NCBI RefSeq assembly: GCF_009733595.1
Contig: NZ_WOFH01000018.1
Location: forward strand, 62,001 to 126,000
Length of the DNA: 64,000 nt
Source: Actinomadura litoris
GTDB taxonomy: Bacteria; Actinomycetota; Actinomycetes; Streptosporangiales; Streptosporangiaceae
Direction: 5' to 3'
Each line of letters begins with the position of its first letter. Within the stretch, counting starts at the first letter, position 1. Below are positions 15,596-24,665 of the stretch, one piece after another. A program made the position numbers and the translations under genes. Under the pieces are notes generated by a model. It made no database searches and was not told the origin of the DNA. It was given only the letters and a program-made list of their open reading frames with translations.

Positions 15596-17512
15596 GTGTT
15601 CGGGGTGCTGGGGCCGGTCGTGGCCTGGGACGACGCCGGGGACGCGATCGACCTGCGGGGGCCGCGGCACCGCGCGGTCCTGGCCCGCCTGATCATCGCC
15701 CGGGGCCGGGTCGTGCCGGTCGGCGTCCTCGTCGACGACCTGTGGACGGCCCCGCCGCCGGGCGCGGTGAGCGCCGTCCGGACGTTCGTCGCCGCGTTGC
15801 GCCGCGCCCTCGAACCCGAGCGGCCGCCGCGGGCCCGGCCGCGCGTCCTGGTCACCGAGGGGCCCGGGTACGCGCTGCATGCGGATGACGTCGACGCCTG
15901 GCGTTTCGAGCACGCCGTAGGCGAGGGGTCGGCGGAGCGTCTGGAGGAGGCGCTCGGCTGGTGGCGCGGTCCCGCCTACGCCGATTTCGCGGACGAGCCC
16001 TGGGCGCGTGCCGAACGCTCCCGGCTGGACGAGCTTCGCCTGCACGCGGTCGAGCGCCTGGCGGAGGCGCGTCTGGCGGGAGGGGCGCCCGCGGAGGCGG
16101 TTCCGGATCTGGAGGCGCACGTCGCCGTCCACCCGCTGCGTGAGGACGCGTGGCGCCTCCTGGCGCTGGCCCTCTACCGCTCTGGGCGCCAGGGGGACGC
16201 GCTGGCCGTGCTGCGACGGGCGCGCGGGCTTCTCGTCGACCGGCTGGGGGTGGAGCCGGGGCCGTCGCTGCGGAAACTGGAAGCCGACATCCTCCGGCAT
16301 GCCGACCACCTCACCGAGCCGGACGCGGCGGCCCGCGTCTGGGCGCGCGCGGCGACCGCCTACGACCGGACGGTCGCGTCCGGCTCCCGGGACCGGCTTG
16401 AGTCGACCGTCGGCCTGCTGCGGACCCTCGCGCTCGCGGGCGGCGGCGGCCTGGCGGCGGCCCGCGAGCAGCGCATGGCGGCCATCAGCGCGTCCGAGGA
16501 CCTGGGCGACCCGGAGCTGACCGCACGCGTGATCGGCTCCTACGACGTCCCCGCGATCTGGACGCGCTCGGACGACCCGCGCCAGGCCGGCCAGGTGGTG
16601 GCCGCCGCCGAACGCGCGCTGGCCGCCCTCCCGCCCGGCCGCGACGCCACCCGCGCGCGCCTGCTCGCCACCGTCGCCCTCGAATCGCGCGGCACGCGGT
16701 CGGCGCGCGGCCCCGAGGCGGCCGGCGAGGCGGAGGCGATCGCCCGCAGGCTGGACGACCCGGCGCTGCTGGCCTTCGCCCTCAACGCCGTGTTCATGCA
16801 GTCCTTCGAGAGGACGGGCCTCGCCCCGCGCCGCGACGGGATCGGCGCCGAGCTGGTCGCGCTGTCCGAGCGGCACGGCCTGACCGCGTTCGAGATCCTC
16901 GGGCATCTCATCCGGCTCCAGGCGTGCTCCGGCATGGCGGACCTCCCGGCCGCCGACCGGCACGCGTCCGCCGCCGAGGGCCTGGCCGACCGGCACGAGC
17001 GGCCGCTGGTCCGCGTGTTCACCGGGTGGTACCGGGCGCTGCGGACGGCCGCCGCCGGACGGCCCGCCGAGGCCGCCTACCGGGAGGCCGCCGCGCTCCT
17101 GGACGGCTGCGGCATGCCGGGCCTGGAGCGGGGGCTCGTCCCGCTGGCCCTGCTCTCCCTGCGCGTTTTGGACGATCGGCCCGCCCCGACCGAGCCCTTG
17201 GACTGGGGCCCCTACGAGCCCTGGGCGCGTCCGCTGGTGCTGCTGGCGCAGGCCCGCCCCGGGGACGCGGCGGACGCGCTCCGCCGCGTCCCGGACCCGC
17301 CCCGGGACCTCATGCAGGAGGCCCTCTGGTGCCTGGCCGCCCGCGCCGCCGTGGCCCTGGATGACCGCGGGCTGATGCGCCGCGCCCGCGAGGCCCTCGC
17401 CCCCGCCGCCGCGGAGCTGGCCGGTGCCGCGAGCGGCCTCGTCACCCTCGGCCCGGTCTCGGACCACCTGGCCGCGTTGACCGGCGCCCTCCGACGTTCG
17501 CAACGACCGTAA
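15596..17512 (+). CDS. BTAD/AfsR-SARP-type transcriptional regulator
   Basis: A 638-residue regulator. Residues 1 to about 80 form the OmpR-like winged helix (GPRHRAVLARLIIARGRVVPVGVLVDDLW). The bacterial transcriptional activator domain (BTAD) follows to about residue 240, with LRLHAVERLAEARLAGG and LRKLEADIL. The rest is alpha-helical, with TPR-like repeats. No P-loop ATPase motif is seen, so it differs from full-length AfsR, which carries NB-ARC. The GTG at 15596 is supported by the family start FGVLGPV; a purine-rich GTGGAGG is very close, so leaderless or atypical initiation is possible. It is divergent from the alpha/beta hydrolase, its probable target. Confidence 0.88.
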   Translation: MFGVLGPVVAWDDAGDAIDLRGPRHRAVLARLIIARGRVVPVGVLVDDLWTAPPPGAVSAVRTFVAALRRALEPERPPRARPRVLVTEGPGYALHADDVDAWRFEHAVGEGSAERLEEALGWWRGPAYADFADEPWARAERSRLDELRLHAVERLAEARLAGGAPAEAVPDLEAHVAVHPLREDAWRLLALALYRSGRQGDALAVLRRARGLLVDRLGVEPGPSLRKLEADILRHADHLTEPDAAARVWARAATAYDRTVASGSRDRLESTVGLLRTLALAGGGGLAAAREQRMAAISASEDLGDPELTARVIGSYDVPAIWTRSDDPRQAGQVVAAAERALAALPPGRDATRARLLATVALESRGTRSARGPEAAGEAEAIARRLDDPALLAFALNAVFMQSFERTGLAPRRDGIGAELVALSERHGLTAFEILGHLIRLQACSGMADLPAADRHASAAEGLADRHERPLVRVFTGWYRALRTAAAGRPAEAAYREAAALLDGCGMPGLERGLVPLALLSLRVLDDRPAPTEPLDWGPYEPWARPLVLLAQARPGDAADALRRVPDPPRDLMQEALWCLAARAAVALDDRGLMRRAREALAPAAAELAGAASGLVTLGPVSDHLAALTGALRRSQRP

Positions 17513-17580
17513 TCGGGCGATCACCAGGAGTTCGGCCGACCTCGGGACCGGTCCCGGGCGCTCACGTTCAGTATTGGGCC

Positions 17581-18054
17581 ATGCACCGACGCGCGATCAT
17601 CATCTCGACCCTCCTGCTGGCATCCGCCGGGTGCGGGGGCGGCGGCGACGCCGAAGGGCGCGCCGAAACGCCGACACCGGCGCCGAGCACCCCCCGGAGC
17701 GGCACGCCGTCGGCCGCGCCGAGTTCGACGTCCAGTTCGACGCCCAGTTCCCCGCCGAGTACCGGGCGGCCCTTACACGCCCGTGACGGCAGGCGGTTCA
17801 GGGTGTGCGCGAAACGCTCGTGCGAGGTCCTGGTGAAGCCCCACGACGAGATCCCCGCGCCGCCCGCGACGGGGCTGGGGACGATACAGGTCACGGAGGT
17901 CGGCGGCGGCGGGGTCACCTTCGTCTCCGATTCGGAGAACGGGAGCATCACCTTCAGCGGCCAGGCGCCGGGGATGACCTCGCGGATGAACGGCCTGAAG
18001 ATCACTACGGTGGCGATCGAGGGGCACCGGGCGGTCGTGCGCCTGCGACGCTGA
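17581..18054 (+). CDS. small secreted lipoprotein, function unknown
   Basis: A 157-residue predicted lipoprotein. The signal MHRRAIIISTLLLASAGC ends in a lipobox with Cys18 as the lipidation site. A Pro/Ser/Thr-rich linker (about residues 25-60) then leads to a compact C-terminal region with two cysteines (VCAKRSCEVLV) that may form a disulfide. The C-terminal part has beta-rich spacing, GTIQVTEVGGGGVTFVSD. It follows the BTAD gene by 68 bp and ends in a strong bidirectional terminator. I recognise no characterised family. Confidence 0.7.
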   Translation: MHRRAIIISTLLLASAGCGGGGDAEGRAETPTPAPSTPRSGTPSAAPSSTSSSTPSSPPSTGRPLHARDGRRFRVCAKRSCEVLVKPHDEIPAPPATGLGTIQVTEVGGGGVTFVSDSENGSITFSGQAPGMTSRMNGLKITTVAIEGHRAVVRLRR

Positions 18055-18074
18055 CGGGGGGCGCGCAGAGCAAG

Positions 18075-18111
18075 AACCCGCCGCGGCTCCCCGAGTAAGC
18101 CGCGGCGGGTT
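18075..18111. terminator. bidirectional terminator between the lipoprotein gene and phoU
   Basis: AACCCGCCGCGGCT pairs perfectly over 14 bp with AGCCGCGGCGGGTT around a 9-base loop. It lies between two convergent genes, so it probably serves both. Confidence 0.85.
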
Positions 18112-18140
18112 GTTCATGTGCGGGGTGGGGAAGGGCCGGC

Positions 18141-18800
18141 TCAGGTGTCGGTCATCTCCTCCGGGCGCTGGCCCGTCACGAGGTAGACGACGTTCTCCGC
18201 CACATGCACCGCGTGGTCGGCGAAGCGCTCGAAGTAGCGGCCGGCCAGGGTGATGTCGACGGCGGGCTCGACACCGTGCTTCCACTTGGGCGACAGCAGC
18301 ATGTCGAACAGGCGGCGGTGGAGCCGGTCCATCTGGTCGTCGTCGGCGTCGAGCTCCAGGCCCATCTCGACGTCCTGGGACGCGATCACGCTGCCGGTCT
18401 TGGCGATCATCCGCTCGGCGATCTGGCCCATCTCCAGGACCGTCGCCTGAAGCTCGGGCGGGACGGCGGACTCGGGGTGGCGGCGGCGCGCCGTCCGCGC
18501 GATGTGGACCGCGAGGTCGCCCATGCGCTCCAGGTCGCCGCTCATCCGCAGCGCGGTGATCAGCGTGCGCAGGTCGCCCGCCACCGGCTGCTGGCGCGCC
18601 ATGAGGTCGAAGACGGTCTCCTCGATCTCAGCGTCGATCTTGTTGACGAGCTCGTCCCCGCTGATGACCTCCTCGGACAGCCGGACGTCCGCGTCCAGCA
18701 GCGCGGTGACCGCGCGCGCCATCGCGGACCGGACGAGCCGGGTCATCTCCACCAGTTTGTCGGAGAGGGAGTCGAGCTCCTCGTGGTAGGCGTCGCGCAA
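18141..18800 (-). CDS. phoU: phosphate signalling regulator PhoU
   Basis: A 219-residue all-helical protein with two PhoU repeats, about residues 10-95 and 115-205. Metal-binding motifs of the E/DxxxD type are visible in SGDELVNKIDAEIEE and YFERFADHAVHVAENVVYLVTG. PhoU dampens signalling from the Pst transporter to the PhoR kinase when phosphate is plentiful. It is divergent from phoR-phoP, the standard actinobacterial arrangement, and the intergenic region holds a PHO box. The length is normal. Confidence 0.95.
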   Translation of the reverse strand: MRDAYHEELDSLSDKLVEMTRLVRSAMARAVTALLDADVRLSEEVISGDELVNKIDAEIEETVFDLMARQQPVAGDLRTLITALRMSGDLERMGDLAVHIARTARRRHPESAVPPELQATVLEMGQIAERMIAKTGSVIASQDVEMGLELDADDDQMDRLHRRLFDMLLSPKWKHGVEPAVDITLAGRYFERFADHAVHVAENVVYLVTGQRPEEMTDT

Positions 18801-18820
18801 TTCAGCATCCCTTGTGCGGA

Positions 18821-18864
18821 GTTCGAAGCCAGGTTCGAAGCGAGGTGTTCAAGGCAGGTGTTCG
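18821..18864 (-). repeat. four imperfect GTTCRA direct repeats upstream of phoU
   Basis: GTTCGA or GTTCAA units recur at 18821, 18833, 18847 and 18860, 12-14 bp apart, directly upstream of the phoU start codon. The spacing is less regular than a PHO box, so they could be a degenerate regulator array or a chance repeat. Confidence 0.35.
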
Positions 18865-18962
18865 AGCGGAGGCCGAACGGAGTTTCATTTGGGGCGAATG
18901 GGACGAAAGGGGGCGCCTCGCCTGGCAGACGGGCGGACTCGTCCACGCAATACCCTGCCTGA

Positions 18963-19006
18963 CCAGCGTGAACCAAACCACATATGAAGGTGAACTTTCG
19001 GCGAAC
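18963..19006 (-). promoter_or_regulatory. PHO box (PhoP-binding direct repeats)
   Basis: Read on the minus strand, four contiguous 11-base units occur: GTTCGCCGAAA, GTTCACCTTCA, TATGTGGTTTG and GTTCACGCTGG. Three keep the GTTCACC-like core that defines PHO boxes in Streptomyces. The position, between phoU and phoR and about 60 bp before the kinase start, is where PhoP binds to autoregulate the system. A likely -10 (TACGAT, 19057-19062) follows, very near the GTG start. Confidence 0.8.
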
Positions 19007-19068
19007 GAGGCCTGTTGGCCTGGGCCGATGGGGCGGCACATGGGGCAACGCCGCTTACGATCCGTGGT

Positions 19069-20328
<1,260 letters not shown>

Positions 20329-20413
20329 GGAACGGCGCGATGAACACTGTTCAGAGGGGGCCGCGCCGCCCCGCCGAAGGGTCCTCATTGGAAAACGCCC
20401 GGGAGGCAACACC

Positions 20414-21094
20414 GTGACCCGCGTGCTCGTCGTGGAAGACGAGGAGTCGTTCAGCGACGCACTGTCGTACAACCTGCGCAAGGAGGGCTTCGAGGTCGCC
20501 GTCGCGGCCACCGGCCCCGACGCGCTGGACATCTTCGAGCGCAACGGTGCCGACCTCGTGCTGCTCGACCTGATGCTCCCCGGCCTGCCCGGCACCGAGG
20601 TGTGCCGGGAGCTGCGCGCCAAGTCCAGCGTCCCCGTGATCATGCTGACCGCCAAGGACAGCGAGGTCGACAAGGTCGTCGGCCTGGAGCTCGGCGCCGA
20701 CGACTACGTCACCAAGCCGTTCTCGACCCGCGAGCTGGTCGCCCGGATGCGGGCCGTCCTGCGCCGCCAGGGCGAGGTCGAGGAGCTGACCCCGGCGACG
20801 CTGGAGGCTGGACCGGTCCGCATGGACGTGGAGCGGCACGTGGTCAGCGTCGGCGGCGACCCCGTCCAGCTGCCGCTCAAGGAGTTCGAGCTGCTGGAGG
20901 TGCTGCTGCGCAACGCGGGCCGCGTCCTGACCCGCATGCAGCTCATCGACCGGGTCTGGGGCGCCGACTACGTGGGCGACACCAAGACCCTCGACGTCCA
21001 CATCAAGCGGCTGCGCGCCAAGATCGAGTCGACGCCGTCCACGCCGCGCTACATCGTCACCGTCCGCGGCCTGGGCTACAAGTTCGAGCCCTGA
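20414..21094 (+). CDS. phoP: phosphate response regulator PhoP/RegX3
   Basis: A 226-residue OmpR-family response regulator. The receiver domain (1-120) has the acidic pocket EDEE, phospho-acceptor Asp52 in LLDLMLPG, the TAKDS strand and the switch lysine in VTKPFS. The C-terminal winged helix (about 130-225) ends TPRYIVTVRGLGYKFEP. It starts with GTG. It binds PHO boxes, including the one upstream of phoR, and controls phosphate uptake and often secondary metabolism in actinomycetes. The mycobacterial name is RegX3. A strong terminator closes the operon. Confidence 0.95.
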   Translation: MTRVLVVEDEESFSDALSYNLRKEGFEVAVAATGPDALDIFERNGADLVLLDLMLPGLPGTEVCRELRAKSSVPVIMLTAKDSEVDKVVGLELGADDYVTKPFSTRELVARMRAVLRRQGEVEELTPATLEAGPVRMDVERHVVSVGGDPVQLPLKEFELLEVLLRNAGRVLTRMQLIDRVWGADYVGDTKTLDVHIKRLRAKIESTPSTPRYIVTVRGLGYKFEP

Positions 21095-21105
21095 TCGGAG
21101 CGGAG

Positions 21106-21142
21106 AACGGCCCGTACGGTGACTGCCGTACGGGCCGTTTCG
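21106..21142 (+). terminator. terminator after phoP
   Basis: AACGGCCCGTACGG pairs perfectly over 14 bp with CCGTACGGGCCGTT around a 6-base loop, with a short T run after it. It lies between phoP and the convergent lipoprotein gene, so it may act in both directions. Confidence 0.85.
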
Positions 21143-21158
21143 CGTGCTTCGCGGGGGG

Positions 21159-22199
21159 CTAGTGGCCGCCCTCGGGGCCGGCCGGGGTCCCGCTCTCGCC
21201 GCCCGGCGACGGGGACGTGGTGGCGCCCGGCGTGGCGCCCTCGCCGCCCGTGCCCGGGGACTCGCCGCCGGGCTCGGCGGGCGCGCTGGAGTGGGCGCCC
21301 TCGGACGGCTGCGCGGGGGCGGTCGCCCCGGGCACCGGGGTGCCCGCCGACACGGCCGTGTACTGGGCGTACTCGCCCTGCTGCGGGATCACCGGCACCG
21401 CCACGTCCACGACGCCCGCCTGCTCGAACTGGAGGCGCAGCTGGACGCGCTCGCCGCCGATCAGCGGCTTGCTCGGGTTGACCAGCACCACCAGCGGCGC
21501 CTTGCCGCCGGGGACCTGGACGGTCGGCTCGGCCGCGGGCCCACCGGGCGTCGTGCTCGCGTCGGGCGCCTTGCCGGGCGACGCGGAGGCGCCGGGGCCG
21601 GTGGACGTGCCCGGGCTCGGGGACGCGCCGCCGGGCTCCGTGGTCGCGCCGGGCTCGGTCGTCGCGCCGGGCTCCGTGGTCGCGCCGGGGGCGGCGGGCT
21701 CGGTGGTCGCGCCGTCCGTCGGCGTGGTGCCCGGCTTCGCCTTCTTCTTCTTGCCCGGCTTCTGCGTCCCCTCCGGCGTGGGGGACGCGGCGGGCGCCTG
21801 GCCGACGAGCTGGACGGCGCTGCCCTGCCCGGACGGGAGGGCGGGCGGCAGCACGACCGATCCGCCGGTGATGCGCTGCTGGCCGAAGTCGGGCGAGGAC
21901 ACCGACAGGAGCCTGTCCTGGCGCCCCTTCACCTGGTTGATGATCGTGGCGTACAGCGGCAGCGAGCTGCCCTGGCCGAACGTCATGTCGGGCTTCGGGC
22001 CCAGCAGGAACATGTTGCGGATGTCGATCTGCGCGGCCTGCGGCTTGTCCTTGGGCACCGTGACGTTGACGGCCTCGGTGAGCTGCGTCGGCGCCGCGGA
22101 CTGCGGCTCGCTGCCGGCGCCGCAGCCGGAGAGCACCGGTGCGATGGCGACGGCGCCCGCGACGGCGAGCACGGCCACTCGACGGCTGTTTCGGATCAC
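21159..22199 (-). CDS. lipoprotein with PCuAC-like halves split by a Pro/Thr/Gly-rich insert
   Basis: A 346-residue predicted lipoprotein. The GTG at 22197-22199 follows GAGGAGA and starts the signal VIRNSRRVAVLAVAGAVAIA, ending in the lipobox LSGC. The first folded part (about 45-125, NVTVPKDKPQAAQIDIRNMFL through ITGGSVVLPP) and the second (about 225-280, KAPLVVLVNPSKPLIGGERV then QLRLQFEQAGVVDVAVPVIP) resemble the two halves of the copper-chaperone-like PCuAC fold. They are separated by about 100 residues of low-complexity sequence with repeated ATTEPG units, and a second such tail ends the protein. The canonical metal-binding His/Met residues are not evident. The fold assignment is inference. 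Confidence 0.7.
   Translation of the reverse strand: MIRNSRRVAVLAVAGAVAIAPVLSGCGAGSEPQSAAPTQLTEAVNVTVPKDKPQAAQIDIRNMFLLGPKPDMTFGQGSSLPLYATIINQVKGRQDRLLSVSSPDFGQQRITGGSVVLPPALPSGQGSAVQLVGQAPAASPTPEGTQKPGKKKKAKPGTTPTDGATTEPAAPGATTEPGATTEPGATTEPGGASPSPGTSTGPGASASPGKAPDASTTPGGPAAEPTVQVPGGKAPLVVLVNPSKPLIGGERVQLRLQFEQAGVVDVAVPVIPQQGEYAQYTAVSAGTPVPGATAPAQPSEGAHSSAPAEPGGESPGTGGEGATPGATTSPSPGGESGTPAGPEGGH
21634..21714 (-). repeat. 18-bp tandem repeat encoding TEPGAT units
   Basis: Three adjacent 18-bp units (GGCTCCGTGGTCGCGCCG and variants at 21634, 21652 and 21670), plus a fourth at 21697 after a 9-bp interruption, encode repeated Ala-Thr-Thr-Glu-Pro-Gly. They lie inside the lipoprotein linker and could vary in number between strains. 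Confidence 0.85.
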
Positions 22200-22322
22200 G
22201 GCGTCGTTCTCCTCGCGAAATGGCGTTGGAATGTGGTGGGAACGGCGTGAGACACGCCAGGGGAAGCGTAGCGGCGCGGGCACGCCGACCCCGCCTCGGG
22301 GTCCGTAGACGGCGGTGAAATG

Positions 22323-23162
22323 TCAGCCGGACTGCAACGCCTTGACCTTCTCGATCAGCTCCTGCCCCGCCTTCGGCGCGGTCACGACGTCGTTGACGAC
22401 GCCGTCCGGCTGGACGAACACGGCGGTCATCCGCGCGTCGGAGGGCGGCGGCGCGGGCGCGGCCTTCCCGGAGGGGCTGCCGGTCGGGCTGGGAGAGGTG
22501 CTCGCGGACGGGGTGGGGGAGGGAGAGGCCGCGGGCAGGTAGGCGCCGGCCAGGACGCCCCGACGGTCCTCAAGGAGGGTCACGGTGCCGTTGTGGGCCG
22601 TCCCCGCGCAGGACCTCAGCTCCTTGATCGAGACGCCGTGCGTGCTGCCCGCGGGACGCGGGTCGGCGACGAGCCAGAAGCTGACGTTGTACTCGTTCGC
22701 CCGTCCGGCCAGCTCCGCCACGAGCGGGTCGCACCGGTAGCCGGGCGGGACGACGCCGATGACGCCGGGCCGCAGGTCCCGGATCGGCTTCGCGGCGCGC
22801 TCGCGGTCGACCCGGTCGATCGTCCCGGCGGGCAGCAGGCCGCCGACGCGCCCGACGCCCGCCGTGGGACGCGGCGCGAGCTGCGCGGCGGGCGGGCGCG
22901 GCGCCGGACGCGGCCCGAACGCGGTCATCAGCGCGCCGCTCAGCAGGGCCACCAGCAGCGCGCCCGCGATGATCGGGATGGCCACCCCGAACCGCGTCAG
23001 CGGCCGGCCGAGGCGCGCCCACCGCTCCCTGCGCCGCCGCCTGCGCTCCTCCCGGCGGTAGGCGACCATGTCGCGTTCCAGCTCACGGGCGTCATCGGGC
23101 ACCACGACGTCCACTCGGGGGAGCCCGTAGTCATCGGGCTCCGGGTCGCCGTCTGGCCTCAC
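22323..23162 (-). CDS. single-pass membrane protein of unknown function
   Basis: A 279-residue protein. A charged cytoplasmic N-terminus with a run of arginines (YRREERRRRRRERWARLG) precedes one membrane helix at about residues 57-80 (VAIPIIAGALLVALLSGALMTAFG). The extracytoplasmic part has a possible thioredoxin-like or Rossmann-like pattern (GVIGVVPPGYRCDPLVAELAGR, NVSFWLVADPR, TVTLLEDRRGVLAGAYLP) with two cysteines, then a Ser/Pro/Thr linker and a final strand. It is close behind the lipoprotein gene on the same strand, so it probably precedes it in one operon. I recognise no named family with confidence. Confidence 0.72.
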   Translation of the reverse strand: MRPDGDPEPDDYGLPRVDVVVPDDARELERDMVAYRREERRRRRRERWARLGRPLTRFGVAIPIIAGALLVALLSGALMTAFGPRPAPRPPAAQLAPRPTAGVGRVGGLLPAGTIDRVDRERAAKPIRDLRPGVIGVVPPGYRCDPLVAELAGRANEYNVSFWLVADPRPAGSTHGVSIKELRSCAGTAHNGTVTLLEDRRGVLAGAYLPAASPSPTPSASTSPSPTGSPSGKAAPAPPPSDARMTAVFVQPDGVVNDVVTAPKAGQELIEKVKALQSG

Positions 23163-23527
23163 GCGCTATCTCACCGTCCTTCGATGCCCGCCGCGCCCCT
23201 TTCGGACCCCTCCGGGCGCTTCGTACCCGCGCGGCCCGGCATGTTCACCTCCAGTATGGGACGCTTCCGCGCGATCGGCAGGGGATCGGCAGGGGATCGG
23301 CGGGTGGATCAGAGGTGGACCGCCGGGCCGATCGGGGGCGGATCCGCGGGCACACGGCTCCCTGGACTCTTGCCCCGAGGGGGTCTTGCCGGTAGAGGCG
23401 GTTCGCCGGGATCATGGTGGTGTTCTGGTCACCCTGCGTACGCGGAACAGGGGCGAGATGCACCATTAAAGGGCTTTGTCAATACCCCAATAAGGGGGTT
23501 GACCTGCGCATATGCGCTCAAGGCCGG
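23163..23527. other. intergenic region upstream of carD
   Basis: About 365 bp without a supportable gene between the divergent membrane-protein gene and carD. It contains short direct repeats (GGCAGGGGATC twice at about 23278-23299), a TTGACC hexamer at 23499-23504, and the perfect palindrome GCGCATATGCGC at 23506-23517. It becomes relatively AT-rich near 23460-23520, as expected of promoters. Confidence 0.5.
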
Positions 23528-23556
23528 TTCAGCCACGCTCGTTTCCGTGCTACCCT
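23528..23556 (+). promoter_or_regulatory. candidate carD promoter
   Basis: TTCAGC (23528-23533) and TACCCT (23551-23556) are spaced by 17 bp and lie 28 bp upstream of the carD start codon. A GGAAGGGG ribosome binding site sits between. The match to the housekeeping consensus is partial. Confidence 0.45.
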
Positions 23557-23583
23557 GGTCTTAGCGGAAGGGGTACTTGTCAC

Positions 23584-24066
23584 ATGACTTTCCAGGTCGG
23601 CGACACCGTCGTCTACCCCCACCATGGGGCTGCTCGGATCGAGGCCATCGAGACTCGCACCATCAAAGGTGAGGAAAAGACCTATCTGGTCTTGAAGGTC
23701 GACAAGGGCGACCTGACAGTGCAGGTCCCGGTCGAGAACGTCGAGGACGTGGGTGTCCGGGACGTCGTCGGCCAGGAGGGTCTGGAGAAGGTGTTCGAGG
23801 TGCTTCGCGCACCATACACCGAGGAGCCCACGAACTGGTCGCGCCGGTACAAGGCGAACCTTGAGAAGCTCGCCTCCGGCGACGTCAACAAGGTCGCCGA
23901 GGTCGTCCGCGACCTGTGGCGCCGCGACAAGGAGCGCGGCCTGTCGGCGGGCGAGAAGCGCATGCTCGCCAAGGCCCGGCAGATCCTCGTCAGCGAGCTC
24001 GCGCTCGCCGAGAAGACCAACGAGGACAAGGCCGAGGCCCTGCTCGACGAGGTCCTGGCCAGCTGA
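23584..24066 (+). CDS. carD: CarD-family RNA polymerase-binding regulator
   Basis: A 160-residue CarD protein that binds the RNA polymerase beta subunit and stabilises open complexes, mainly at rRNA and other stringently controlled promoters. The N-terminal Tudor-like polymerase-interaction domain reads MTFQVGDTVVYPHHGAARIEAIE with TYLVLKVDKGDLTVQVP. The helical DNA-binding C-terminus includes NWSRRYKANLEKLASGDVNKVAEVVRDLWRRDKE. The length and sequence are typical. The ATG at 23584 follows GGAAGGGG. ispF begins 2 bp after the stop. Confidence 0.96.
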   Translation: MTFQVGDTVVYPHHGAARIEAIETRTIKGEEKTYLVLKVDKGDLTVQVPVENVEDVGVRDVVGQEGLEKVFEVLRAPYTEEPTNWSRRYKANLEKLASGDVNKVAEVVRDLWRRDKERGLSAGEKRMLAKARQILVSELALAEKTNEDKAEALLDEVLAS

Positions 24067-24067
24067 G

Positions 24068-24559
24068 TTGAGCGCACGGCTTCCACGGGTGGGCGTCGGT
24101 ACCGACGTCCACCCGTTCTCGTCGGAGCCGCGCCCCCTGTGGGTCGCCGGGCTCGAATGGCCGGGCGAGGGCCACGGCCTCGCCGGGCACTCCGACGGCG
24201 ACGTCGCCGCGCACGCGGCCTGCGACGCCCTGCTGTCGGCCTGCGCCCTCGGTGACCTCGGCGCGGTCTTCGGCACCGCCGACCCGCGCTGGTCCGGCGC
24301 GTCCGGCGTCACGCTGCTGCGCGAGGTCGCCCGGCTCGCGGCCGAGGCCGGATTCACCATCGGCAACGTCTCGATCCAGGTCATCGGCAACCGTCCCAAG
24401 ATCGGCAAACGGCGCGCCGAGGCCGAGAAGGTCCTCACCGAGGCCCTCGCGGGCGCTCCGGTGACGGTCTCGGCCACCACCACCGACGGCCTGGGCCTCA
24501 CCGGCCGGGGCGAGGGCCTGGCCGCCATGGCCACCGCCCTGGTGGTCCCCACCCTCTGA
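24068..24559 (+). CDS. ispF: 2-C-methyl-D-erythritol 2,4-cyclodiphosphate synthase
   Basis: A 163-residue enzyme of the MEP isoprenoid pathway that cyclises CDP-methylerythritol 2-phosphate. The metal-binding DVHPF motif (about residues 14-18), HSDGDVAAHAACDALLSACALGDLG and the CDP-binding TTDGLGLTGRGEGLAA region are complete. The start is uncertain: a TTG at 24068, coupled to the carD stop, or the GTG at 24089. In related actinomycetes ispD normally lies between carD and ispF; here ispF follows carD directly, so ispD must be elsewhere or fused in another locus. Confidence 0.94.
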   Translation: MSARLPRVGVGTDVHPFSSEPRPLWVAGLEWPGEGHGLAGHSDGDVAAHAACDALLSACALGDLGAVFGTADPRWSGASGVTLLREVARLAAEAGFTIGNVSIQVIGNRPKIGKRRAEAEKVLTEALAGAPVTVSATTTDGLGLTGRGEGLAAMATALVVPTL

Positions 24560-24665
24560 CCAGAGCCGCGTTCGCCCAGGCGAGCCCCTCGGACGGCCGT
24601 GTTCGTGGCGTGGCCTGCCGAACGGCCCGTGTCGGCGCCGCCGCCTTTGCGGCCGCGCCGGGGCG

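Noticed and set aside
14516..17524. A ~1000-codon open frame on the minus strand
   Set aside because: It runs antisense to the hydrolase/BTAD pair, is Arg/Gly/Ala-rich without domains, and arises from high GC; the real genes explain the region.
17530..17570. GGGACCGGTCCC palindrome as an operator before the small lipoprotein gene
   Set aside because: Short GC-rich palindromes are expected by chance at this composition, and no regulator is paired with it.
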